From a virus: a stretch of DNA of 38,426 nucleotides. Positions 11,070 to 18,379 of the stretch are shown in pieces. The notes below the pieces were generated by a model. The model did no database searches. It was given only the letters and a program-made list of their open reading frames with translations, and had not been told where the DNA came from. The position numbers and the translations under genes were made by a program. How positions within the stretch are numbered: position 1 is the first letter of the stretch; each line of letters starts with the position of its first letter. Location: IMG/VR virus record IMGVR_UViG_3300043403_000088, positions 1 through 38,426 of that record; one strand, given 5' to 3'.

Positions 11070-12604
11070 TGCTTGACAGCACACCAGTTGCGCCCAGCCG
11101 CGCCGACCTGGTGATTGCCTTCATCGAGGAATACCTCTTCATCCCTGAGGGCAAGGATGTTGGCAAGCCGGTCCGCCTCCGGCCATGGCAGAAGGATATC
11201 ATCCGGCAAATCTATGAGGACGGTGTAACACTGGTCATCATCTCGATGGCCAGGAAGAACGCCAAGACGGCGTTGATCGCCATGCTCCTGGCGGCGCATA
11301 TCTGTGGCCCCGTCGCCGTCCCCAACTCACAGCTGTATTCGGCGGCGCAGTCGCGTGACCAGGCATCGGTGGTATTCAACCTGCTACGTCGCATGATCCT
11401 CTTCAGCCCACAGCTGAACGACCTCTGCCGCATCGTCGTCTCCACCAAGCAGGTCATCTGCGAGCGCATGGGCACTGAATACCGCGCTCTGTCGGCTGAT
11501 GCCACCACGGCTCACGGCTTGAGCCCCGTGTTCGTCGTCCATGACGAGCTGGGTCAGGTGGTCGGCCCGACCTCGCTGCTCTACGAGGCGTTGGAGACAG
11601 CGATGGGCGCCCAAGTGAACCCGTTGTCGCTTGTCATATCGACCCAGGCGCGCACCAACGAGGACCTCCTGTCTGTGTTGATCGACGATGCTGTCAAAGG
11701 CGTGGATCCAAGCGTCCGTTTGGTTCTGTACTCGTCCGATCCGGTTGACGACGACCCGTGGTCGGAGGAGACCTGGCGTAAGGCGAACCCCGCACTTGGT
11801 GACTTCCGCAGCCTAGATGACGTACGCCGCCTGTCGGCGAGGGCCAAGCGGATGCCGTCGCAGGAGCCGGGGTTCAGGAACCTCATACTTAACCAGCGGG
11901 TGGCAGCACACTCGTTGCTTTTCAGCCCGTCAGTATGGGGTCAAGGATCGAGGCCCATCGACAACAACCTATTCATGACCGAGCCGGTGTATGGTGGACT
12001 TGACCTGTCGTCACGTCAGGACCTCACCTGTCTCTGCCTCTGTGCCATCGACCCCATGAACGGCGAGCACCACTTCCGGCTTTACACTTGGACGCCTGGA
12101 ATGACGCTGCGGGACCGCGAGGCTACCGACCGGCAACCATATAGCCTGTGGGTGAAGCAGGGACACATGACGGTGACAGCTGGGAACTCGATCGACTACG
12201 ACGACGTCGCTGAATTCACCGCCAGCCTGACGCAGATCATGGACCTACGCGTCATCAACTTCGACCGGTGGCGCATCGACGTCATGAAGAAGGCGCTAGA
12301 GCGCGTGCCGCATGGCAGCGATGTCTACATGGAGCCATTCGGGCAGGGGTATGCGTCGATGAGCCCCGCGATCGACTCGCTGGAGACACTCGGGCTGAAC
12401 GGAAAGCTCGTTCATGGTGACAATCCAGTGCTCACCATGTGCATGTCCAACGCCGTGGTAGTCGGTGACCCGTCGGGCAACCGGAAGTTTGACAAGTCCA
12501 AGTCCACGTCGCGCATCGACGGCGTGGTGGCGATGGTCATGGCATTGGCGGCGGCTCAGGTGGATGTCTCGGACAGCTTCGACGTGTCCGCGCTGATCGG
12601 TTAA
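11069..12604 (+). CDS. terL: Terminase large subunit, 511 aa
   Basis: This is the ATPase and nuclease of the DNA packaging motor. A Walker-A-like SMARKNAKT is at residues 59-67, with the deviant basic form usual in terminases. Walker B VFVVHDE is at 154-160 with the catalytic Glu at 160. The nuclease part has YGGLDLSSRQDLT (Asp 312), VINFDRW (Asp 399) and a late STSRIDGVVAMVMAL with its Asp. The length is normal for the Terminase_1 family. It starts in a TGATG overlap with the small subunit. Its stop codon overlaps the stop of the opposite-strand 12601-13365 gene by three bases. Confidence 0.95.
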   Translation: MLDSTPVAPSRADLVIAFIEEYLFIPEGKDVGKPVRLRPWQKDIIRQIYEDGVTLVIISMARKNAKTALIAMLLAAHICGPVAVPNSQLYSAAQSRDQASVVFNLLRRMILFSPQLNDLCRIVVSTKQVICERMGTEYRALSADATTAHGLSPVFVVHDELGQVVGPTSLLYEALETAMGAQVNPLSLVISTQARTNEDLLSVLIDDAVKGVDPSVRLVLYSSDPVDDDPWSEETWRKANPALGDFRSLDDVRRLSARAKRMPSQEPGFRNLILNQRVAAHSLLFSPSVWGQGSRPIDNNLFMTEPVYGGLDLSSRQDLTCLCLCAIDPMNGEHHFRLYTWTPGMTLRDREATDRQPYSLWVKQGHMTVTAGNSIDYDDVAEFTASLTQIMDLRVINFDRWRIDVMKKALERVPHGSDVYMEPFGQGYASMSPAIDSLETLGLNGKLVHGDNPVLTMCMSNAVVVGDPSGNRKFDKSKSTSRIDGVVAMVMALAAAQVDVSDSFDVSALIG

Positions 12605-13365
12605 CGGTCAGCCAAGGACTTGAGCACATCGGGTGTGTTGAACAATCCCTGCCTCGCGTCCAGGTAAAGGTGGCCGTCGTGCGGACCGGTCTCAATCCAG
12701 GTGATGATGTCTGGCAGCCAGGTCCGCTCCAGCCCGAAGTGGTTGGCCCAGTCCAGGAGGCGCTTGAACTTCCGCAGGGACTCAGCCCCGCCGGTGCGGT
12801 CACGGACGATCGGACAGTCAGCCCCGCCGCCGGTGTCTACGCGCTTCATCGCCCAGGAGCGGCCGAACTTCTTGAACATGATGTGCGCGCGTCCTGTCGC
12901 CCCATGGCGTGGGTGGAACTCCAACATAGGGAGGTCACAGGTCATCGGGTGCGGGGCTTGGTGTATACCGCAGAAGCCAGTGGTTGGGCTTCGGTGTTGG
13001 CACGGGCTTAACTTGTCACGCCCCTTCTGCCAATCCGTCATGATGTAGACTTCCTTGCCGCCGGCGTCGAAGTCGATGAGCCGCTTCTCGGTCTCGTAAG
13101 GCTCTTCGCCTGGCAGCCAGTCCAACGTCCAGGACTTGCTACAGCAGGCCCCGCAGCCCGACGGGCAGTAGGCACGGTTGAAGACGCCGTCGCTCACGCA
13201 GAGCATGGTGACAGGCTGGAAGTCTGCACCCTTGTATTGGAACGGCACCCGTGTCACGGTGCTGAGCATCATCACGGCTTTGTCGATGGAGTCCAGGAAT
13301 ACCGACTGCCGGCCATTGACGACCTTACCGCTCTTGGTCACGTGTGACTTTGGTTGGATACGCAT
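12601..13365 (-). CDS. YkgJ/UPF0153-like cysteine-cluster protein, 254 aa
   Basis: The cluster CPSGCGACC (Cys 67, 71, 74 and 75) with later Cys 122, 132 and 143 (PCQHRSPTTGFCGIHQAPHP, then MTC) matches the CxxCxxCC family, thought to bind zinc or an iron-sulfur cluster. The biochemical role is not established. The start at 13365 has GGAGGG at 5 nt. It lies on the minus strand between terminase and capsid genes, so it looks like an added cargo gene. No promoter of the shared type was found directly upstream; read-through from the 13459-14310 gene is possible. Confidence 0.8.
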   Translation of the reverse strand: MRIQPKSHVTKSGKVVNGRQSVFLDSIDKAVMMLSTVTRVPFQYKGADFQPVTMLCVSDGVFNRAYCPSGCGACCSKSWTLDWLPGEEPYETEKRLIDFDAGGKEVYIMTDWQKGRDKLSPCQHRSPTTGFCGIHQAPHPMTCDLPMLEFHPRHGATGRAHIMFKKFGRSWAMKRVDTGGGADCPIVRDRTGGAESLRKFKRLLDWANHFGLERTWLPDIITWIETGPHDGHLYLDARQGLFNTPDVLKSLADR

Positions 13366-13424
13366 GGAGCCCTCCGCTGTTCGACAGCATGGTTGCAGGA
13401 AATGGGGCGTAGGGCAAGTAGCAA

Positions 13425-13448
13425 GGGCCGCCCGTCACCAGGCGGCCC
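13425..13448 (-). terminator. Hairpin after the 13459-14310 gene
   Basis: GGGCCGCC pairs perfectly with GGCGGCCC across an 8-nt loop, 10 bp past the stop on the minus strand, followed there by TTGCT. It would separate this gene from the cysteine-cluster gene further on. The T-run is weak. Confidence 0.5.
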
Positions 13449-13458
13449 AGAGTTGGTG

Positions 13459-14310
13459 TCACGACAACAGGTTGTCCACCATGACAGCCAGCCTGTTCAT
13501 CTCCGACGTGACGGCACGAAGCTGGGCGCGGAGCCCTTCCTGCACCGACTGGCGGCGTTCCAGCGACTCTGCCACATAGGTCCCGTCAAGTGTGAACCAA
13601 GTGAGGTCCAGCGGGTTGATGTTGTTCGTCTCCAAGCTGGTGTAGAGCGCGGGATTGCGGAGCCCTTCCTGCCGCGCGTCGCGCATCGAGACATGTGCCA
13701 CGAATCCGAACCGGAAGAACGTGCGGCGGGACTTGGAGTCGTAGTCCAGCCCGGAAACGCGCCCGATCAAGAATGCCTCGTTGTGCTCGTGTTCGTCAGT
13801 CGTGCCGTCGCTCGCATGGCGGTTACGGACCATGATGACATACTTGACATTGGCCGCGTTGGCACGATTCAAGCGCCACCAGCCGCTGCCGCCTTCGCGC
13901 TTGACATCCTCGAACGTCTTGCGTGTCAACACCGAGAGGGCAGAGCTGATGTGCGGCGGGAGGGTCGGCTCGTCGTAGTCGTCAAGCGGCGTCGTCCCGT
14001 CACCATTCGCCGCACCTTCGTCCGGCCGGTCAACGATCGTCCCTGCGCCGTAGTCAAAGCTGGAAAGCGATGCCTCGTAATGCCTCGCCAGGGCCGCAGC
14101 CGGAGCCGCCGTCATGGCAGAGAAGGCACCGACGAAGCCTTCGACTGATCCGTAGGCCTGAACGACATGCTCGCGCACTGTTGCCGCCATGAGGTTCCCG
14201 CGTTCAGCCCACTCGTGCTGGACAAACATCTCCAGCAACCCACCGAAGCAACGGTCCGCCACCTCAACGATGGCCGCCACGCCGGCGCTCACGTTATCTA
14301 CTGCCGTCAT
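13459..14310 (-). CDS. Hypothetical protein, 283 aa
   Basis: The start at 14310 has AACAGGAGAAAGAAT before it, close to the shared leader. Residues about 1-85 are helical. A low-complexity acidic stretch follows (DEGAANGDGTTPLDDYDEPT). The middle is mixed alpha-beta with GWWRLNRANAANVKYVIMVR and DEHEHNEAFLIGRVSGLDYD, and the end is a long helix (LERRQSVQEGLRAQLRAVTS). No catalytic site is recognised. It is a separate leftward unit with its own promoter (14371-14399), inserted in the late block. Confidence 0.75.
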   Translation of the reverse strand: MTAVDNVSAGVAAIVEVADRCFGGLLEMFVQHEWAERGNLMAATVREHVVQAYGSVEGFVGAFSAMTAAPAAALARHYEASLSSFDYGAGTIVDRPDEGAANGDGTTPLDDYDEPTLPPHISSALSVLTRKTFEDVKREGGSGWWRLNRANAANVKYVIMVRNRHASDGTTDEHEHNEAFLIGRVSGLDYDSKSRRTFFRFGFVAHVSMRDARQEGLRNPALYTSLETNNINPLDLTWFTLDGTYVAESLERRQSVQEGLRAQLRAVTSEMNRLAVMVDNLLS

Positions 14311-14370
14311 ATTCTTTCTCCTGTTCGAAGCACTTGGCCTCTTCGTCCGCGGCGACATTGCCACCCGATA

Positions 14371-14399
14371 CTGATAGCATAAATGCTGGCAAACCGCAA
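14371..14399 (-). promoter_or_regulatory. Leftward promoter for the 13459-14310 gene
   Basis: On the minus strand the -35 is TTGCGG (14394-14399), the 17-bp spacer has GCCAGCA at 4-10 and ends in TGC, and the -10 is TATCAG (14371-14376). About 30 bp around it match the promoter at 10457-10485 base for base. Confidence 0.75.
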
Positions 14400-14412
14400 G
14401 CGGAAAACAGGC

Positions 14413-14441
14413 TTGCGTGCGATGATGTTTGCCATTATGAT
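14413..14441 (+). promoter_or_regulatory. Rightward promoter ahead of the capsid genes
   Basis: The -35 is TTGCGT (14413-14418), the spacer is 17 bp and the -10 is TATGAT (14436-14441). It is the only one of the ten without the TGCTGGC/GCCAGCA word. The expected RNA start falls on about 14448, the A of an ATG. It would feed the capsid block. Confidence 0.6.
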
Positions 14442-14447
14442 GATTTC

Positions 14448-14531
14448 ATGGCAGAGGACACCAAACCTTCCACACGGCGGCGCCCGCCGCAGCACATCCG
14501 CAAAGGCGGAACGGAGAAGGACGGAAAGTAA
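14448..14531 (+). CDS. Possible leaderless basic microprotein, 27 aa
   Basis: The ATG lies 7 bp after the -10 of the promoter at 14413-14441, where transcription would start, so the message would be leaderless. The peptide is very basic and polar (MAEDTKPSTRRRPPQHIRKG at the N-terminus). No ribosome binding site is visible. It may be a real small protein or a chance frame; an extension upstream to 14334 would cross both promoters and is unlikely. Confidence 0.35.
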   Translation: MAEDTKPSTRRRPPQHIRKGGTEKDGK

Positions 14532-14596
14532 CCCTGCGACGGGTCGCCGCTTTGGGCAAGCGGTGGTAATACCGGCATCACCCTAGGACACTGTTG

Positions 14597-16612
14597 ATGC
14601 CAACCCCCACCACACGCCGCGCCTATTCCACGATGAGCATCAAGGCGCTGGACATTTCCGGCGACAAAGGCATCATCACCGGGATCGCGACGACCCCCAG
14701 CACCGACCGCTACGGCGAGATTGTTGAGCCGAAGGGTGCCGTGATGAAGCTGCCGCTGCCGCTTCTGTGGCAGCACGCGCACGACGACCCCATCGGTCAA
14801 GTCACCAAAGCAAAGATCACCGACGATGGCATCGAGATCGAGGCCGAGGTGATGCTTGGCTCCATCCAGCGCATCGACGCTTACTGGACGATGATCAAAG
14901 CTGGTCTCGTCCGTGGCTTGTCCATCGGGTTCCGTGTGCTGGACGACGGCATCCGGTTCGTCGATGACACGCTGGTGTTCACCAAGTGGGAGTGGCTTGA
15001 GCTTTCTGCCGTCACCATCCCTGCGAACGCAGACGCAACGATCAACGTCGTGAAGTCCTACGACGACCACCCATCAACGCAGTTGTCGGTAATCCGTGCA
15101 GCCGCCGCGACGGCCCCTGAACTGAAAGCCTTGGTGTCCAAGCCTGGACCAGCAGCGAGGCAGAAGTCGGTGGCCAAGACTACCCAGCCAAGACCGGCTG
15201 TCACCCCTCCGAACAACCCCAATCCAGGAGTACGGTCCATGAAGATCGGTGAACGGATCGAGGCAGCCGAGAAGCGCGCTTCCGAGATCAAGGACGAAAT
15301 CTCGACCATCGTGAAAGCGGTCGAAGATGATGGGCGCTCGTTCCTGCCCGAAGAGACCGCGCAGATCGAGGCCCTCGAGGCTGAAGCTGCCGAGGTCGAC
15401 AACAACCTCAAGACCTATCGCACCGCGGAGAAGGCGATGATGCGCCGTGCCGCAGCGGCAGAGGATACCAAAGGACGTGATGGCCGCGTCTACGCTGCCG
15501 CCAAGTCCGACAAGCCGTCCGACCTGATCGTGAAAGCCGCCTCGGTGGCCTTCGTTGCCAAGGTCAAGGGCATCAGCCAGGAACAGGCTGCGAAGCAGAT
15601 GTACGCCAACGACCCGCGCATGGAAGTCATCGCCAAAGCCGCTGTTCCCCATGCTGACACGCTGACTGTCGGCTGGGCAGCTGAACTCGTCGAAACGGCC
15701 ATCCGTGGCTTCATGGACGAGCTGGTTCCGCTTTCCGTCTGGGGCCGCTTGACCCAGCTGGGAACGACGCTGGTGTTCGACGGCTACGGTGGTGTGACCA
15801 TCCCGGGATGGGACATTGGCGACACGCTTGCTGGTTCGTTCGTCCGTGAGGGCGCTCCGATCCCGGTGAAGCGCGGCACCTTCATGTCGCAGACGCTGAC
15901 CCCGCACAAGATGGCGGTCATCAGCTCGTTCACCTCTGAGCTGGCTGAACGGTCCACGCCGTCCATCGAGGCGCTGATCCGCACCAAGATGCTGCGTGAC
16001 ACCGGCAAGGCCATCGACACCGCGGTCCTTGACGCCCTCCCGGGCGTCCCGGGTCTGCGTCCGCCGTCGCTGGTCAATGGTGTGGTTGGTATCCCGGCCT
16101 CGGGCACCACGTCCACGGACATCATTGCAGACTTCCGCAAGCTGTTCGACACGATCCACCCGGATGCCGGCAACAACCTGGTCCTGATGATGCACCCGCG
16201 TCGGGCGCAGGGTATCTCGCTTGCAGAGAATGCGGTCGGTGAGTTCATCTTCCGCGCGGAGATCGACGCTGGGCGCTTCTGGCGGGCAACCCTGGTGGTG
16301 TCGTCCAATGTGCCGGAAGACAAGATCGTTCTGATGGAGGCGTCCGACTTCGTGACCGCCGCCGGACAGCCGGTCTACGACGTGTCCAACCAGGCCACGC
16401 TGGTCATGCTGGACGACAACGGTGTCAACCCGACGATGAACATGGACCAGGCTACCGTCCGTGTTGACCAGGCTGCTGGTGTGGCAGGTGGCCCTGCTCG
16501 TGTCCAGTCGCTGTTCCAGCAGGACACGATCGGCATCCGGATGAAGATGTCGCTCAGCTGGGGCCTCATGCGCCAGGGCATGATCGGGATGATCACCGGC
16601 GCCGCCTACTGA
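14597..16612 (+). CDS. Fused prohead protease and HK97-type major capsid protein, 671 aa
   Basis: Residues about 13-150 are an S78-type prohead protease. LLWQHAHDDPIG gives the catalytic His (60 or 62), VRGLSIGF gives Ser 109 and WEWLELSAVTIPAN gives the acidic residue near 135. A Pro-rich linker follows. From Met 215 there is a charged coiled-coil delta-like region (ERIEAAEKRASEIKDEISTI) and then the HK97 capsid fold (LVPLSVWGRLTQLG, GGVTIPGWDIGDTLAGSFVR, LTPHKMAVISSFTSELAERS). An in-frame ATG at 15239 has AGGAG (15226-15230) 8 nt upstream, so free capsid protein (457 aa) may also be made. The start ATG 14597 has AGGA upstream; TTG 14594 and ATG 14633 are alternatives. Confidence 0.93.
   Translation: MPTPTTRRAYSTMSIKALDISGDKGIITGIATTPSTDRYGEIVEPKGAVMKLPLPLLWQHAHDDPIGQVTKAKITDDGIEIEAEVMLGSIQRIDAYWTMIKAGLVRGLSIGFRVLDDGIRFVDDTLVFTKWEWLELSAVTIPANADATINVVKSYDDHPSTQLSVIRAAAATAPELKALVSKPGPAARQKSVAKTTQPRPAVTPPNNPNPGVRSMKIGERIEAAEKRASEIKDEISTIVKAVEDDGRSFLPEETAQIEALEAEAAEVDNNLKTYRTAEKAMMRRAAAAEDTKGRDGRVYAAAKSDKPSDLIVKAASVAFVAKVKGISQEQAAKQMYANDPRMEVIAKAAVPHADTLTVGWAAELVETAIRGFMDELVPLSVWGRLTQLGTTLVFDGYGGVTIPGWDIGDTLAGSFVREGAPIPVKRGTFMSQTLTPHKMAVISSFTSELAERSTPSIEALIRTKMLRDTGKAIDTAVLDALPGVPGLRPPSLVNGVVGIPASGTTSTDIIADFRKLFDTIHPDAGNNLVLMMHPRRAQGISLAENAVGEFIFRAEIDAGRFWRATLVVSSNVPEDKIVLMEASDFVTAAGQPVYDVSNQATLVMLDDNGVNPTMNMDQATVRVDQAAGVAGGPARVQSLFQQDTIGIRMKMSLSWGLMRQGMIGMITGAAY
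15226..15241 (+). promoter_or_regulatory. Internal ribosome binding site and start for the capsid part
   Basis: AGGAG at 15226-15230, 8 nt and then ATG 15239, in frame with the fusion gene. It lies in the linker between the protease and capsid domains, exactly where an independent capsid start would be expected. Confidence 0.6.
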
Positions 16613-16617
16613 TACCT

Positions 16618-16647
16618 GTGTGCCCTGGCAGCGATGCTGGGGCACAC
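16618..16647 (+). terminator. Strong stem-loop after the capsid gene
   Basis: GTGTGCCC pairs with GGGCACAC, with an inner CAGC..GCTG stem. It starts six bases after the capsid stop and ends just before the ribosome binding site of the next gene. No T-run follows, so it may be an RNA-stabilising or attenuating element that keeps capsid message high relative to portal. Confidence 0.5.
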
Positions 16648-16665
16648 TCCACACAGGAGGCACAT

Positions 16666-17013
16666 TTGATTCTCAGCACGCACAACAGCACCCTCTGCGC
16701 CACTCGCCGTGGCTGGATTCGTGTTCCCAATGAGATGTTGGAGGACTTGGTGGCACAAGGCAAGGCACAGGTCATCAAGGGATCAGGAAAGATACAGCAC
16801 GCAGGCAAGTTTCCCCCGCTGTCAGCTTCTGAGGCGACAGCGATCCGCAACATGGACTTCCGGGTGGCATCCTACAATAACCGTGCGATGGCAACCAAGG
16901 TTGGTGGGCCGGTCGAGCCGGTTCTGAAACCAGCGCCCGACCCGGAACCTGTCACCGAAGCGGTGAAGCCCGACACGAAACCGAAGGCGAAACCCAAGCC
17001 GCAGGAGGACTGA
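16666..17013 (+). CDS. Hypothetical protein between capsid and portal, 115 aa
   Basis: I take TTG 16666 as start because AGGAGG (16655-16660) sits 5 nt upstream. The ATG at 16618 in the same frame lies in the stem-loop and lacks a site. The product begins with a small beta-rich domain (STHNSTLCATRRGWIRVPNE) and ends in a Pro- and Lys-rich tail (PDTKPKAKPKPQED). Its position suggests a head accessory protein. The family is not recognised. Confidence 0.7.
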   Translation: MILSTHNSTLCATRRGWIRVPNEMLEDLVAQGKAQVIKGSGKIQHAGKFPPLSASEATAIRNMDFRVASYNNRAMATKVGGPVEPVLKPAPDPEPVTEAVKPDTKPKAKPKPQED

Positions 17014-17017
17014 CATC

Positions 17018-18379
17018 GTGGGCGCTCTGACGCGTGTCAGGAACTTCGCTGCAACCGTGGCCCGCAGCGTTGGCATTCGCGACCCAAAGCCACCACGTGA
17101 CTGGTCGATTGGCTGGTGGCAGGAGGGGCGTGACATACCGCGCCACAACTCCGCCTGTGCCGCGGTGGAAGCCTGCGTGGCTGCCCATGTCCATACCGTC
17201 GCCCAGCTGTGGCCCGACCATTGGCGCTACACCGATGACGGCGGCCGTAAGCGCATCACTGACTCCAACCTGGCGCGCATCTTGCGACGCCCGAACAGCT
17301 ACGAGACGCGCACCGACTTCATGGCACGTCTCGTCCGCAGCCTTCTGCTGGACGGCAACGTCTACGCGCTGGCTATTCGTGATGGACAAGCCATCAACGA
17401 GATGCACATCATGGACCCGCGGGTATCATACCCCGTGGTTGACCCTGAGACGCGTGACCTGTTCTACGTCTTGGCAGGGAACCCAGCTGTTGATGACATG
17501 AACCGCGCCTTCATGGTCCCGGCCCGCGATGTCATGCACATCCGCATCAACAACCTGCGGAACACGCTCAAAGGCGAGAGCCCGATCTACGCAGCGGCGG
17601 CAGCGGTAGCGGCCAACCAAGCCATCAGCAACGCACAGGCGACGTTCTTCACGAACATGTCGCGTCCATCAGGTGTGCTCACCACAGACCAGAAGTTGAC
17701 CGGCCCACAGGTGGCTGAACTGCGCGATCGTTGGAACGACATGTCCGCCGGGTTGAACACCGGCCGCGTCCCGATCCTGACGGCTGGCCTCACCTGGGCC
17801 CCAATGTCGATCAGCAACCAGGACGCCCAGCTGGTCGATGCTTTCAAGATGACCGTGGTGGACATCGCCCGGGCGTTCAGCGTCCCATTGCCGCTGGTGA
17901 ACTCGGCAGAAGGGTCGTCCTACGCAAACACCGAACAGCTGATGAGCTTCTGGTTGTCGTCCAGCCTCGGGTTCTACTTGGATCTCATCGAAACCGCGTT
18001 CGACCAGACCTTCCGCCTCGGGATGGACGACCACATGGAGTTGGACCCTGACTCGCTCCTGCGTGTGAACTTCAAGGAGCGCATTGAAGCCTTCGGTGAT
18101 GCTGTTACCAAGGGGCTGTTCAGCCCGAACGAAGCCCGCCGACGTCTTGGCTATGGTGCGGTGGAGAACGGCGATGAGCCACGCGTCCAGCAGCAGATGG
18201 TCCCGTTGTCCTTCGGCGTGAACCAACCTGGCCCTGTGCCTGCTCCGGCTGTCGTCCCGGCCCTACCAGCCCCGGCTGACCCAGCCCCGGCTGACCCAGC
18301 CCCGCCGGAACCGCGCGGGTTCGACGAAAGCAATGTTGTGATGTTTCTCAAGCAGAAGAGGGCACGCAATGTTGCCTAA
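17018..18379 (+). CDS. Portal protein, HK97 family, 453 aa
   Basis: This forms the ring at the capsid vertex through which DNA enters and leaves. Typical portal features are SACAAVEACVAAHVHTVAQL near the N-terminus, LLLDGNVYALAIRDG (about 110-125), VMHIRINNLRNTLKGESPIY and ISNQDAQLVDAFKMTVVDIA followed by FSVPLPLVNSAEGSSYANTE, which are characteristic of the family. The start is GTG 17018 with AGGAGG at 9 nt. The C-terminus has a short Pro-Ala-Asp repeat (APADPAPADPAPPEP). It overlaps the next gene by 11 bp. Confidence 0.93.
   Translation: MGALTRVRNFAATVARSVGIRDPKPPRDWSIGWWQEGRDIPRHNSACAAVEACVAAHVHTVAQLWPDHWRYTDDGGRKRITDSNLARILRRPNSYETRTDFMARLVRSLLLDGNVYALAIRDGQAINEMHIMDPRVSYPVVDPETRDLFYVLAGNPAVDDMNRAFMVPARDVMHIRINNLRNTLKGESPIYAAAAAVAANQAISNAQATFFTNMSRPSGVLTTDQKLTGPQVAELRDRWNDMSAGLNTGRVPILTAGLTWAPMSISNQDAQLVDAFKMTVVDIARAFSVPLPLVNSAEGSSYANTEQLMSFWLSSSLGFYLDLIETAFDQTFRLGMDDHMELDPDSLLRVNFKERIEAFGDAVTKGLFSPNEARRRLGYGAVENGDEPRVQQQMVPLSFGVNQPGPVPAPAVVPALPAPADPAPADPAPPEPRGFDESNVVMFLKQKRARNVA

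Noticed and set aside
13366-13458. A shared-type promoter for the cysteine-cluster gene
   Set aside because: TTGCCC with 17 bp and AACCAT can be found on the minus strand, but the -10 is poor and the 7-bp word is missing, so I do not report it.
15074-16663. Minus-strand frame of 529 codons
   Set aside because: It is fully antisense to the capsid gene and has the His-, Arg- and Asp-rich composition of a shadow frame.
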